Below, one piece after another: positions 16,816 through 25,363 of a stretch of 34,584 nucleotides of DNA. This DNA is from JAWXUD01 sp044432945 (GTDB taxonomy: Bacteria > Cyanobacteriota > Vampirovibrionia > Gastranaerophilales > Gastranaerophilaceae): assembly GCA_044432945.1 (NCBI GenBank), contig JAWXUD010000019.1, positions 1 to 34,584 of the forward strand, given 5' to 3'. A model generated the notes under the pieces. The model ran no database searches, was not told where the DNA came from, and worked only from the letters and a program-made list of their open reading frames with translations. The position numbers and the translations under genes were made by a program. How positions within the stretch are numbered: the first letter of the stretch is position 1; every line of letters begins with the position of its first letter.

Positions 16816-18465
16816 TTAAACAATAGCACCGTGCGAAGCATCTTGAACGTTCTTTGCATACTTTGCTAAGTAACCTGATTTAACTCTCAACTCAAATGGC
16901 TTCAAATTTTTACGGCGATTTTGCAATTCAACATCATCAACTAAAAGTTCAATCGAACGATTTTCAATATCAATAGAAATCTTATCACCATCTTTAACTA
17001 GAGCTATAACGCCACCATTAGAAGCTTCTGGACAAATATGTCCAACACAAACCCCACGTGTAGCACCAGAGAACCTTCCATCAGTAATCAACGCACATTT
17101 CTCACCCAATCCCTTACCGACTAAAAGCGAAGTTGGTGCAAGCATTTCACGCATTCCAGGTCCACCTCTAGGACCTTCATAACGTATTACAATAACATCA
17201 CCAGCCAAAATTTTATCATCTTCAAGAGCCTTCATCGCATCTTCTTCACTGTCAAAAGTCCTAGCCACACCCTCAAATTTATAACATTTCTCAGACACTC
17301 CTGAAATCTTTATAACAGAACCATCACAAGCCAAATTCCCATACAAAACCCCCAAACCTGCTTGAGTGTAATCAGAATTGTCGTAATTAGGGACGATAGT
17401 TTCATCAGCCCAAGCGTTTTGTGCAATTTGTTTTGTCGTGAATCCACTAACCGTTCTCGTATCGGATAAAAACTTACTCAAGGATTTCAAAACAGCGGGA
17501 ATTCCTCCAGCATTATCAAAATCTGTCATAGTCAACTTAGAAGAAGGATTAATCTTAACAATCTGATGAACTTCACGACTTAGCCTATCAAAATCATCTA
17601 ACGACAAATCAACCCCAGCGACATTAGCTATAGCAAGAAGATGTAAAAACGTATTTGTTGAACCACCTAGCCCTAAATCAACAACTATCGCATTCAACAA
17701 AGCTTCTTTGTCTACAATATCCAAAGGCTTAACATCATTTGCGACCAAATCCATTATCTGCAATCCACTATCAAACGCCATTCTACGTTTTTTAGAAGAA
17801 ACACAAGATGCCGTAGAACTATATGGCAAACTCAACCCTAAAACTTCTGTCAAACAAGCCATAGTATTAGCTGTATACATTCCTTGACAAGCACCTGCTG
17901 ACGGGCAAGCTTCTTCTTCCAAACGACCTAAATGCTCTGCAGTAATCTCACCAGAATGATAACGACCAACCGCCTCAAAGGCACTAGAAACCATCGTCAA
18001 TTTATGTTCACCACGACAAGAACCATCTAGCATTGGTCCTGCTGTAATAATAATTGTTGGTATATTCAACCTCAAAGCTCCAATTATCATTCCTGGCGTA
18101 ATCTTGTCACAATTTGAAAGCAAAACCAGACCATCTAACTGATGAGCCGCAGCGACTGTTTCAACGCAATCAGCTATCAAATCCCTTGAAGGCAAAGAAT
18201 ATCTCATTCCGCAATGTCCCATTGCAATACCATCACAAACAGCAGGAACGCCAAAAACAAAAGATTGCCCACCACCGCTATGAATACCTTTTTCGATTTG
18301 ACGTTCCAAATCTCTCATTCCAATATGACCTGGTACTAAATCAGAAAACGAACTAGCGACCCCTATAAAAGGTTGTTTCATATTCTTACGACTAACACCA
18401 CTTGCCATTAATAAAGCTCTATGAGCCGTTTTTGATATACCAGTTTTTATATTATCGCTTAACAT
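16816..18465 (-). CDS. ilvD: Dihydroxy-acid dehydratase
   Basis: A 549-residue Fe-S enzyme of valine, isoleucine and pantothenate synthesis that removes water from 2,3-dihydroxy acids to give 2-oxo acids. Motifs are VPGHIGM, DGIAMGH, LLSNCDKITPGM (C119), EEACPSAGACQGMYTANTM (C187 and C193 region) and DGRFSGATRGVCVGH. The short form without the large insert fits many non-enterobacterial enzymes. AAGGGGAG precedes the ATG. It follows the nagA-like gene by 15 nt, so it is the last gene of the ftsI-murE-nagA-ilvD run, an odd functional mix. No clear hairpin terminator is seen downstream. Confidence 0.96.
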   Translation of the reverse strand: MLSDNIKTGISKTAHRALLMASGVSRKNMKQPFIGVASSFSDLVPGHIGMRDLERQIEKGIHSGGGQSFVFGVPAVCDGIAMGHCGMRYSLPSRDLIADCVETVAAAHQLDGLVLLSNCDKITPGMIIGALRLNIPTIIITAGPMLDGSCRGEHKLTMVSSAFEAVGRYHSGEITAEHLGRLEEEACPSAGACQGMYTANTMACLTEVLGLSLPYSSTASCVSSKKRRMAFDSGLQIMDLVANDVKPLDIVDKEALLNAIVVDLGLGGSTNTFLHLLAIANVAGVDLSLDDFDRLSREVHQIVKINPSSKLTMTDFDNAGGIPAVLKSLSKFLSDTRTVSGFTTKQIAQNAWADETIVPNYDNSDYTQAGLGVLYGNLACDGSVIKISGVSEKCYKFEGVARTFDSEEDAMKALEDDKILAGDVIVIRYEGPRGGPGMREMLAPTSLLVGKGLGEKCALITDGRFSGATRGVCVGHICPEASNGGVIALVKDGDKISIDIENRSIELLVDDVELQNRRKNLKPFELRVKSGYLAKYAKNVQDASHGAIV

Positions 18466-18480
18466 AATCTCCCCTTAAAT

Positions 18481-19410
18481 TTATTCTGGATTAACCTTCA
18501 AAATATTCCAATCCTCGTCCCATTCAACAGAACCAGCCAAATCAACGCCATGATATATATACGGAGTATCAATCATCTTAACATCAAAAAGCCCAACACT
18601 AGCAAGCCTTTGAATGATATCAGATAACAATTTTGTACTACCTGCCAATGTCCCATTTTCAGAAGTTGCTTTTTTACCATCATAGTAAATCTTTTCACCT
18701 GCAAACACGACCTCTTCTAAACCACTTTTTGTGATAGGCAAACAATCAGCAACCAAAATAACCTTATCTAAAGCTTTTGAATTTAGAACCAATTTGAAAA
18801 TCTCATCGCCAACATGCACCCCATCGGCAATGATTTCAACAAAAATATTTTCATCAATCAAAGCAGAAAGTGCTGTCGAATTATCACGATGCGAAACCCC
18901 ACTCATAGCATTAAACAAATGTGTAACTCCAGTCGTTCTGGACAAATCCGACCCCACGCAATGACCCGCCTGAACCTTAATCCCTTTTGATAATAAGTAA
19001 TTACTCAACTCAAAATCATTATCTAATTCAGGAGCTAAAGTGACAATTTTAATAAAATCATCTTCGATTAATTTATAATTTTCAACACATGGCAACAAAA
19101 ACAGAGCTGGATTGTGAATACCTTTTTTTTCAGGGTTTAAAAACACACCCTCAAGATGTATCCCCAAAATCCTAGCCATGCCAGCATTATCACTCATCAA
19201 ACTTTGTTTTTCTGAAGCTTCCTTAATCACAGCTATCGCTGAGCGGATATTTTCAACACTATCAGTAACAATTGTCGGAAAAATCCCACCTATTCCATAT
19301 TTAAAAATCTCTTTTGAAAGGTGCAAAACATCATCAACACCAGCACGATTAAAATCAATTCCAAACGCACCATGAAAATGTTGTTCAATTAATAATTTTG
19401 TTTTTATCAA
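18481..19410 (-). CDS. nagA: N-acetylglucosamine-6-phosphate deacetylase-like amidohydrolase, short form
   Basis: A 309-residue protein of the amidohydrolase superfamily; NagA removes acetate from GlcNAc-6-phosphate in cell-wall sugar recycling. Visible metal and catalytic positions are HFHG (H11, H13), HLEGVFLNPEKKGIHNP (E87), QAGHC (H150), THLFNAMS (H164), ADGVHVG (H199) and VADCLP (D222). These match NagA in order and spacing. The protein is about 70 residues shorter than usual: the N-terminal beta-sandwich half is absent, and only 17 nt separate it from murE. The start is TTG with AGGAAGG upstream. It is coupled to murE on one side and ilvD on the other. Activity is likely, but the missing small domain should make one cautious. 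Confidence 0.85.
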   Translation of the reverse strand: MIKTKLLIEQHFHGAFGIDFNRAGVDDVLHLSKEIFKYGIGGIFPTIVTDSVENIRSAIAVIKEASEKQSLMSDNAGMARILGIHLEGVFLNPEKKGIHNPALFLLPCVENYKLIEDDFIKIVTLAPELDNDFELSNYLLSKGIKVQAGHCVGSDLSRTTGVTHLFNAMSGVSHRDNSTALSALIDENIFVEIIADGVHVGDEIFKLVLNSKALDKVILVADCLPITKSGLEEVVFAGEKIYYDGKKATSENGTLAGSTKLLSDIIQRLASVGLFDVKMIDTPYIYHGVDLAGSVEWDEDWNILKVNPE

Positions 19411-19427
19411 AATCCTTCCTCAATATT

Positions 19428-20903
19428 TTAAATTACGCTACCTTCAAAAACTTTTTTAGCAACCTCTCTATCATCAAAATGAATTGTTCTATCACCTAAA
19501 ATTTGATAATCCTCATGCCCTTTTCCTGCGATTAAAACAACATCATTATTTGAAGAAATAGTTTTCAACAACTCTATCGCACGCCCTCTATCTGCCTCTA
19601 CAAAAACATTTTCTGTAGAAACTGATTTTAATCCAGAAATAATATCAGTAATAATAGATTTTGGGTCTTCGCTTCTAGGGTTATCGCTAGTAATCACGAT
19701 TTTATCAGAAATTTTTTCTGCAATCGCCCCCATTTTAGGACGCTTCGTAGAATCTCTATCCCCACCACAACCGAATAAACAAATCAATTTACCATCATCA
19801 GGCGTGATTTCTCGAGCAGAATTTAATACATTTTCCAAACCATCAGGAGTATGAGCATAATCAACGATAACTAACGGTTTTTTCACAACCACCTCAAAAC
19901 GTCCCGCAACACCACGAACCCCTTGTAAAGCTTTCAACGTCACATCTAAATCAATCCCCATTGCCAACGCAACCGTAACTGATGCTAATACATTATAAAC
20001 ACTAAACATACCATTCAAATGCAGATTAACATTATGCTCAATCCCTTTTGCAACTAATGTAAATTCAGCACCGTTCAAAGAAAATTTAATATCTTTTGCC
20101 ATAACATCTGATTTATTTTTCACACCATAAGTAAACTTTTCAACATCATCTGGCACAACTGCCGAAAATCTTTCAGCATAACTATCATCATTATTAATAA
20201 CAGAGAAATCACCTTCTTTTAAGTTTTTAAATAACAATGCTTTCGCTTCAAAATAATTATCCATAGTCACGTGATAATCCAAATGATCTTGCGTCAAATT
20301 AGTCAAAACAGCACCATTAAAACGACAACCCCCAACACGGTTTTGCTCTAAAGCGTGTGAGCTAACCTCCATCAAAACATTATCAATTTTTTCAAAATCT
20401 TTTATCATTCTCAAAGTCGCTTGCAATTCTGGAGCTTGCGGTGTCGTATGTTTGGTATCACGATACTCACCTAAAGAAGACAATTTATAACCCAATGTAC
20501 CAATCAATGCACATTTTTTTTGGTTTTCCTCGATAATTTTTTGTATCAAATGCGTAACCGTTGTTTTACCGTTAGTACCAGTAACCCCAATCAAATTAAT
20601 ACCCATTGAAGGTCGTGAGTAAAACCTATCCGCAATATCTGCAATTTTATGACGTGTCGTGTTGACGACAACTTGTGGCACTGAAATACCTTCCAACTCT
20701 CTTTCTACCAATAACGCAACAGCACCTCTATCAATAGCTGTCTGAGCGTATTCATGCCCGTCAGCTTGCTCACCCGTAAGACATATAAAAATATCTCCAG
20801 GATTTGTAGTCTGCGAATTATAAGAAATCCCAGTAACATCAACACTTTTAAACTTCACTAAATCTTTATAATCCAAATACTCAATTAACTCATCAAGCCT
20901 CAT
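19428..20903 (-). CDS. murE: UDP-MurNAc-L-Ala-D-Glu:meso-diaminopimelate ligase
   Basis: A 491-residue cytosolic Mur ligase that adds the third stem-peptide residue in peptidoglycan synthesis. The ATP loop is GVTGTNGKTT (106-115); TTPQAPEL, EVSSHALEQNR and LTNLTQDHLDYH follow. The carbamylated-Lys region is YFEAKALLF, and DYAHTPDGLENVL follows. DNPR at D407-R410 is the motif that marks meso-DAP rather than lysine specificity. Its ATG overlaps the ftsI stop as TAATG, and its AAGGAG lies inside ftsI, so translation is coupled. Confidence 0.97.
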   Translation of the reverse strand: MRLDELIEYLDYKDLVKFKSVDVTGISYNSQTTNPGDIFICLTGEQADGHEYAQTAIDRGAVALLVERELEGISVPQVVVNTTRHKIADIADRFYSRPSMGINLIGVTGTNGKTTVTHLIQKIIEENQKKCALIGTLGYKLSSLGEYRDTKHTTPQAPELQATLRMIKDFEKIDNVLMEVSSHALEQNRVGGCRFNGAVLTNLTQDHLDYHVTMDNYFEAKALLFKNLKEGDFSVINNDDSYAERFSAVVPDDVEKFTYGVKNKSDVMAKDIKFSLNGAEFTLVAKGIEHNVNLHLNGMFSVYNVLASVTVALAMGIDLDVTLKALQGVRGVAGRFEVVVKKPLVIVDYAHTPDGLENVLNSAREITPDDGKLICLFGCGGDRDSTKRPKMGAIAEKISDKIVITSDNPRSEDPKSIITDIISGLKSVSTENVFVEADRGRAIELLKTISSNNDVVLIAGKGHEDYQILGDRTIHFDDREVAKKVFEGSVI

Positions 20904-22666
20904 TATCTTTTCTCCTTATTCAAATCTTTTTTATCAATATTCCTATCAGGTTTTATGTTTAATATCCTAGCTGATTGTGTTGCAACCTCATTAAACACTG
21001 GTGCTGCAACAGTATTACCCCAGATAGCACCTTTTTTTGCACTATCAACGATTACAAATATCAACAACTGCGGATCAGATGCTGGTAAAAAACCAATTGA
21101 TGACGTATAAGTATATTCACTATAACCCACCGCATTCTCTTTTGGCTTTCTTGATGTTCCAGTTTTTCCCGCAACCGTATAATCATCTAATTTTAATTCA
21201 GACTTCCCATTCTCTACACTTTCAGCCAATAGCTTCGTAACCGTTTTAGCAGTTTCTTCTGAAATAACTTGATGTGAAGTGATTTTATTAGCTAACTCCT
21301 CACCCTCATATTTAATAACATGTGGCTTTATTAAAACACCATTATTAGCAATCGATTGCACCGCTGAAATCATCTGCATAGCTGTGACTGAAGTCCCATA
21401 TCCATAAGACATTGTCGCATGTATTCCCTCGTCCCAACTTTTCCAATAAGACAACAAGCCCGTAGATTCCCCAGGCAAATCAATACCAGTTTTTGCCCCA
21501 AAGCCAAATTTAACCAATTGATTATAAAATTCTTCAGACGACATCATTTTAGCAATAGTTATAGAACCTATATTACTTGAATGTTCGAATAAATATTGCA
21601 ACGAAATCATTCCAGGATTTTTATGTTTGTCATAATCATAATTTCTTATTGTCCAATTACCAATTTTGGTTTCACCAGTATCCAAAACTTTAGAATTCTC
21701 ATTAATCTTGCCAAGCTCTAAAGCTGAAGCAACTGTAACTATTTTAAATGTAGAACCAGGAGGAAAGACATCGGTCAAAGTCCAATTTTTCAACTGCTTT
21801 GGTGTCGCTTTTTTATAATAATTAGGATCAAAATTTGGATACACAGCATAAGCCAAAACCTCAGCTGTTTTTGGGTCCATCACCAAAACAGCACCACGCT
21901 CTGCATTTTTCTCCTGAACCATCGCAGAAATCTCTTTTTCGCAAACATGCTGTATCGCAGCATCAATTGTCAAAGTAATATCCTCACCTTTAGGATTTAC
22001 CGTAGTTGCAACAGGATCAGTCGTGAAATCATATATTATTTTGCCATCACGAGTTTTCTGAAATTTTACCGTATTAATAACGTGTTCTAATCTATCTTTA
22101 GCAGTGTATTCAATACCGTTAGCTATATCAGCATCAAAGTTATAATACCCTAAAACATGTGAAGCCAAATCCCCTTGCGGATATTCACGAGTATTTTTCT
22201 TACCCAAACTAATTTCTCGCAAATGCAATTTCGCAATCGCCTGCGTATTTGCCCTATCGACATCTTTTTTCAAAGTAATAACAGGACCAGCTTTCTTAAG
22301 CTTTTTCACCAATTCAGTTTTTGAAATCCCCAAAAATGGCGATAAAATCTCTGCCAATTCTTCTGGAGTATGATCATAATCCTTTGGGTGAGCATAAACA
22401 TCTGAATAAACTTTGTCAGTTGCCAATTTTATCCCATTTCTATCTGAAATATCACCTCTCAATGAAAAAATCCGACCCGCTCTTTGACTACGTGCCTTCC
22501 CACGATAATTCTGCTTATCAACCACCATAATCAAAAATAAATGACAAACTAATAGTCCAATAAAAAGAATTATGCACAAAAAAACAACATTTGAAACATT
22601 TTCAAAATGAGTAATTCGCTTATCCTTCTTGATTTCTTTTTTTATACTTCTCTTACGCTCTGACAC
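20903..22666 (-). CDS. ftsI: Class B penicillin-binding protein (FtsI/PBP3 type)
   Basis: A 587-residue peptidoglycan transpeptidase. It has a short basic cytoplasmic tail, one membrane span (about 27-49), the PBP dimerisation domain (RGDISDRNG at 70-78 marks its start) and the transpeptidase domain. The active-site motifs are STFK (S305-K308), SSN (363-365) and KTGT (501-504). There is no PASTA domain. The start is GTG preceded by GGGGAG. Placement directly before murE is the classical dcw order, supporting the septal FtsI assignment over elongation PBP2. It is divergent from dxr. Confidence 0.94.
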   Translation of the reverse strand: MSERKRSIKKEIKKDKRITHFENVSNVVFLCIILFIGLLVCHLFLIMVVDKQNYRGKARSQRAGRIFSLRGDISDRNGIKLATDKVYSDVYAHPKDYDHTPEELAEILSPFLGISKTELVKKLKKAGPVITLKKDVDRANTQAIAKLHLREISLGKKNTREYPQGDLASHVLGYYNFDADIANGIEYTAKDRLEHVINTVKFQKTRDGKIIYDFTTDPVATTVNPKGEDITLTIDAAIQHVCEKEISAMVQEKNAERGAVLVMDPKTAEVLAYAVYPNFDPNYYKKATPKQLKNWTLTDVFPPGSTFKIVTVASALELGKINENSKVLDTGETKIGNWTIRNYDYDKHKNPGMISLQYLFEHSSNIGSITIAKMMSSEEFYNQLVKFGFGAKTGIDLPGESTGLLSYWKSWDEGIHATMSYGYGTSVTAMQMISAVQSIANNGVLIKPHVIKYEGEELANKITSHQVISEETAKTVTKLLAESVENGKSELKLDDYTVAGKTGTSRKPKENAVGYSEYTYTSSIGFLPASDPQLLIFVIVDSAKKGAIWGNTVAAPVFNEVATQSARILNIKPDRNIDKKDLNKEKR

Positions 22667-22729
22667 AATTATCTCCCCATAAATATATTACCACAAGGAA
22701 ACTTTTAATAACTAAATATTAAATAAATT

Positions 22730-22764
22730 TAAGCAAAAAACTTCTTTTGTAATATAATTGCAAT
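22730..22764 (+). promoter_or_regulatory. Candidate leaderless promoter of dxr
   Basis: TATAAT (22753-22758) is a perfect -10 hexamer exactly 6 nt before the ATG, so transcription should start at or next to the A of the start codon. TAAGCA (22730-22735) sits 17 bp upstream as a weak -35. There is no Shine-Dalgarno. Confidence 0.6.
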
Positions 22765-23871
22765 ATGAACACAAGCAAAAAAATTAAAATAAGCATAATC
22801 GGCTCAACAGGCTCAATAGGAACTCAAGCACTTGAAGTTATCGAAAAAATGCCAAACAAATTTGAAATAATCGCACTCGCTGGTGGAAAAAATAAAGAAC
22901 TTTTAAACGAACAGACAAAAAAATTCAAACCTAAATACACATGTCTTGGCGAAGAAGGACTTGAAAAAATTTGCTCTGACAAACAAAATGACATAATATT
23001 AATGGCCTGCTCTGGCAGAATTGGATTAAAACCAACGCTTACTGCAATAAAAAATGGTATCAACATCGCACTAGCTAACAAAGAAACCCTAGTTATGGCA
23101 GGCGATATCGTCATGAAAGAAGCTAAAAAACATAACGTCAACATAATCCCAGTAGATAGCGAACACTGTGCAATTCATCAATGCATTAAAGATATTTCTC
23201 AAGTTGAAAAACTTATCCTCACAGCTTCTGGCGGACCTTTTTTAAACAAATCTATTAAAGAAATCAAATCAGCTACAGTTGAACAAACGCTTGCACACCC
23301 AAAATGGAATATGGGACGTAAAATAACAGTTGATAGTGCAACGCTTATGAATAAAGGCTTAGAAATAATAGAAGCACATCATCTTTTTGGCTTTGATTAT
23401 GACAAGATAGATGTCGTAATTCACCCGCAAAGCATAATCCATTCAGCAATTGAGTACGTTGACGGAAGCGTTATTGCTCAAATTGGCTTGCCTAGTATGC
23501 ACATACCAATACAATATGCTATAACTTATCCAGATAGATTTGAAGGGATAAAATCCAAAAGTTTTAGCTTCTCAGAAATAGCAAGACTTGATTTTGAAGC
23601 TCCGAATTTTGATAAATTCCCTTGCCTAAAACTTGCATATGAAGCAGGTAAAGCAGGTGGAACGTCAACAACTTGCCTAAACGCAGCCAACGAAGAAGCT
23701 GTTTTTGCGTTTCTAGATGACAAGATTAAATTAAATGATATTTATGAAATAACTAAAATTATGCTTAAAAATAATGAGATTATACAAAATCCGACAATTG
23801 ATGATATTTTATCAACTGACATAAAAATTCGTCAAAAAACAAAAGAATATATTTCTGAATTACATTTATAA
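22765..23871 (+). CDS. dxr: 1-deoxy-D-xylulose 5-phosphate reductoisomerase
   Basis: A 368-residue cytosolic enzyme of the MEP isoprenoid pathway, converting DXP to MEP with NADPH. The NADPH-binding start is GSTGSIGTQALEVI (13-26). LANKETLVMAG, the metal-binding VDSEH (D131, E133) and TASGGPF come next. MGRKITVDSATLMNKGLEIIEAHHLF and VVIHPQSIIHS complete the pattern. Full family length apart from a slightly short C-terminus. It probably has a leaderless mRNA (see 22730). rnhA follows 53 bp later and may be co-transcribed. Confidence 0.97.
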   Translation: MNTSKKIKISIIGSTGSIGTQALEVIEKMPNKFEIIALAGGKNKELLNEQTKKFKPKYTCLGEEGLEKICSDKQNDIILMACSGRIGLKPTLTAIKNGINIALANKETLVMAGDIVMKEAKKHNVNIIPVDSEHCAIHQCIKDISQVEKLILTASGGPFLNKSIKEIKSATVEQTLAHPKWNMGRKITVDSATLMNKGLEIIEAHHLFGFDYDKIDVVIHPQSIIHSAIEYVDGSVIAQIGLPSMHIPIQYAITYPDRFEGIKSKSFSFSEIARLDFEAPNFDKFPCLKLAYEAGKAGGTSTTCLNAANEEAVFAFLDDKIKLNDIYEITKIMLKNNEIIQNPTIDDILSTDIKIRQKTKEYISELHL

Positions 23872-23924
23872 ATATTGAAAACAGTTCATTTTTACACTAA
23901 TATCAAAAAAAAGGGAGAGAGATT

Positions 23925-24395
23925 TTGATTGAAATTTACACAGATGGTGCTTGCAGTGGCAATCCAGGACCTGGTGGTTATGGAACTATTTTAAGATACA
24001 AAGATAGCTCTGGACAATACCACGAAAAAGAAATTTCTGCTGGTTATAAACACACCACCAATAACAGAATGGAACTTTTAGCGGTAATTGTCGGCTTAGA
24101 AGCATTAAAAAAAGATTGCAAAGTCAAAATATATTCAGATTCAAAATATTTCATAGACGCCTTTGAAAAGAAATGGATTGTTAATTGGAAAGCTAACAAC
24201 TGGAAAACTGCCACTAAAAAATCAGTAAAAAACGTTGATTTGTGGAAAAGATTAATCCAAGTTATGGACAAATATGAAACCGAATTAATTTGGGTAAAAG
24301 GCCACAACGGACACTTTTACAACGAAAGATGCGATGAATTGGCAGTAAACGCCTCTAAATCTAACAATCTATTAGATGACGAGATTATTCAATAG
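23925..24395 (+). CDS. rnhA: Ribonuclease HI
   Basis: A 156-residue nuclease that cuts RNA in RNA-DNA hybrids. The four acidic metal ligands are present: D7 (YTDGACSGNPGPGG), E50 (NRMEL), D72 (YSDSKY) and D137 (NERCDELA), with catalytic-loop H127 (VKGHNGH). The basic protrusion (KKWIVNWKANNWKT) is present. The start is TTG, chosen because GGGAGAG precedes it and MIEIYTDG is the normal first strand. Its 3' end overlaps the convergent kinase-like gene by 11 bp. Confidence 0.96.
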   Translation: MIEIYTDGACSGNPGPGGYGTILRYKDSSGQYHEKEISAGYKHTTNNRMELLAVIVGLEALKKDCKVKIYSDSKYFIDAFEKKWIVNWKANNWKTATKKSVKNVDLWKRLIQVMDKYETELIWVKGHNGHFYNERCDELAVNASKSNNLLDDEIIQ

Positions 24396-25188
24396 ATATT
24401 TTATGCCTCTTGATTTGTTCTTGATTTTTGATACCACCATAATCAATCACCCAACCATTTTTAACATTACTTAATTTAATATCAGTCGCTTGAAGTTTTG
24501 TTTTAGGAATATCCCATTTCAAACTATCTTGAATTTTAAACCTTCTATATATTTCTTCAAAATCTTTAAAATAATTTTTCCTAACTTTCGGGGAATCATC
24601 TTTAATAAATCTAGTCAACATATAACCCGATTTAACATCACCAAAAAAGAATTCTGCAAACATATTTTCATCACCTAACTTCTTTTTTAAATGTTGTGCA
24701 TTCGCCTGCTCCCAAAAATTGCCGTGACTATCTTCATAGTTTATAAAATTCTCTTTTTCTGTTTTAAAATGAAAAATCTTTAACGCATAACTTTTTTCAT
24801 CGACATCAAGCCTAAACACTCGACCATAACTAGCCCCATCAACATGATTTAAAGAAACGTTCTCACCTATCTCCTTAGTTTTTAATAACTCGACTAAACG
24901 CTGAGCTAACATTTCATTATCATTTTTAAATCTAGCATCATGAGATTTGTAATCATCAATTATCTGAGCGAATTGCTTATAAGTGTCTTTGACCTGATCC
25001 CCACGATTAGACTTAGGGAATTTTTCTACCCAAGAATTTGGAGCAGAACCTATAACCCCTTTCGATTTTTCAAAAACATCAGCCAAGCGAGGAAGGGTAT
25101 CACTTCTAGTAAAAAACTGCTTTCCTACAGTTTTCGTAAGACCTTGAAAGCTTAACGAGCTATTTTGTTGTGGGGCAACTGCTAACAT
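24385..25188 (-). CDS. Minimal protein-kinase-like protein with N-terminal extension
   Basis: A 267-residue protein not assignable to a named family. From about residue 110 it has a kinase-fold pattern: Gly-loop GASYGRV (118-124), beta3 YALKIF with K137, hinge-like YMLTRFI (189-195), catalytic-loop-like DIKLSN (D236 to N241, canonical 5-residue step) and IDYGG (D249, DFG-like). Only 18 residues follow D249, so the activation segment and most of the C-lobe are missing. That layout is known in OspG/NleH-type effector kinases; the comparison is architectural only. The first 100 residues hold a Phe-Gln-Gly motif (SSLSFQGL, 11-18) and look unfolded then helical. TATATA lies 6 nt before the ATG and there is no Shine-Dalgarno. 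Key residues are intact, so activity is possible. Confidence 0.68.
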   Translation of the reverse strand: MLAVAPQQNSSLSFQGLTKTVGKQFFTRSDTLPRLADVFEKSKGVIGSAPNSWVEKFPKSNRGDQVKDTYKQFAQIIDDYKSHDARFKNDNEMLAQRLVELLKTKEIGENVSLNHVDGASYGRVFRLDVDEKSYALKIFHFKTEKENFINYEDSHGNFWEQANAQHLKKKLGDENMFAEFFFGDVKSGYMLTRFIKDDSPKVRKNYFKDFEEIYRRFKIQDSLKWDIPKTKLQATDIKLSNVKNGWVIDYGGIKNQEQIKRHKISIE

Positions 25189-25227
25189 AATATATATATA
25201 ACTACTAAAAAAAATTTTTTGCTAATT

Positions 25228-25314
25228 CAGAGAGGGTGGGATTCGAACCCACGGTGAAATTGCTCCCACACAACCTTTCCAAGGTTGCACCTTCAGCCAC
25301 TCGGACACCTCTCC
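25228..25314 (-). tRNA. tRNA-Ser (GGA)
   Basis: An 87-nt class II tRNA on the minus strand: acceptor GGAGAGG/CCTCTCT, D arm GTCCGAGTGGCTGAAGG, anticodon stem CAACC/GGTTG with loop TTGGAAA (anticodon GGA), long variable arm GTGGGAGCAATTTCAC-type, and T arm GTGGG-TTCGAAT-CCCAC. The discriminator is G; no CCA is encoded. Confidence 0.94.
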
Positions 25315-25328
25315 AATTCATTCTCATA

Positions 25329-25363
25329 TTAGCACAAAAAGTTATTCATGGTAACATTATCTT
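25329..25363 (+). promoter_or_regulatory. Candidate leaderless promoter of aroA
   Basis: TTAGCA (25329-25334), 17 bp, TAACAT (25352-25357), then 6 nt to the ATG. The geometry is identical to the dxr promoter and there is no Shine-Dalgarno. Confidence 0.5.
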
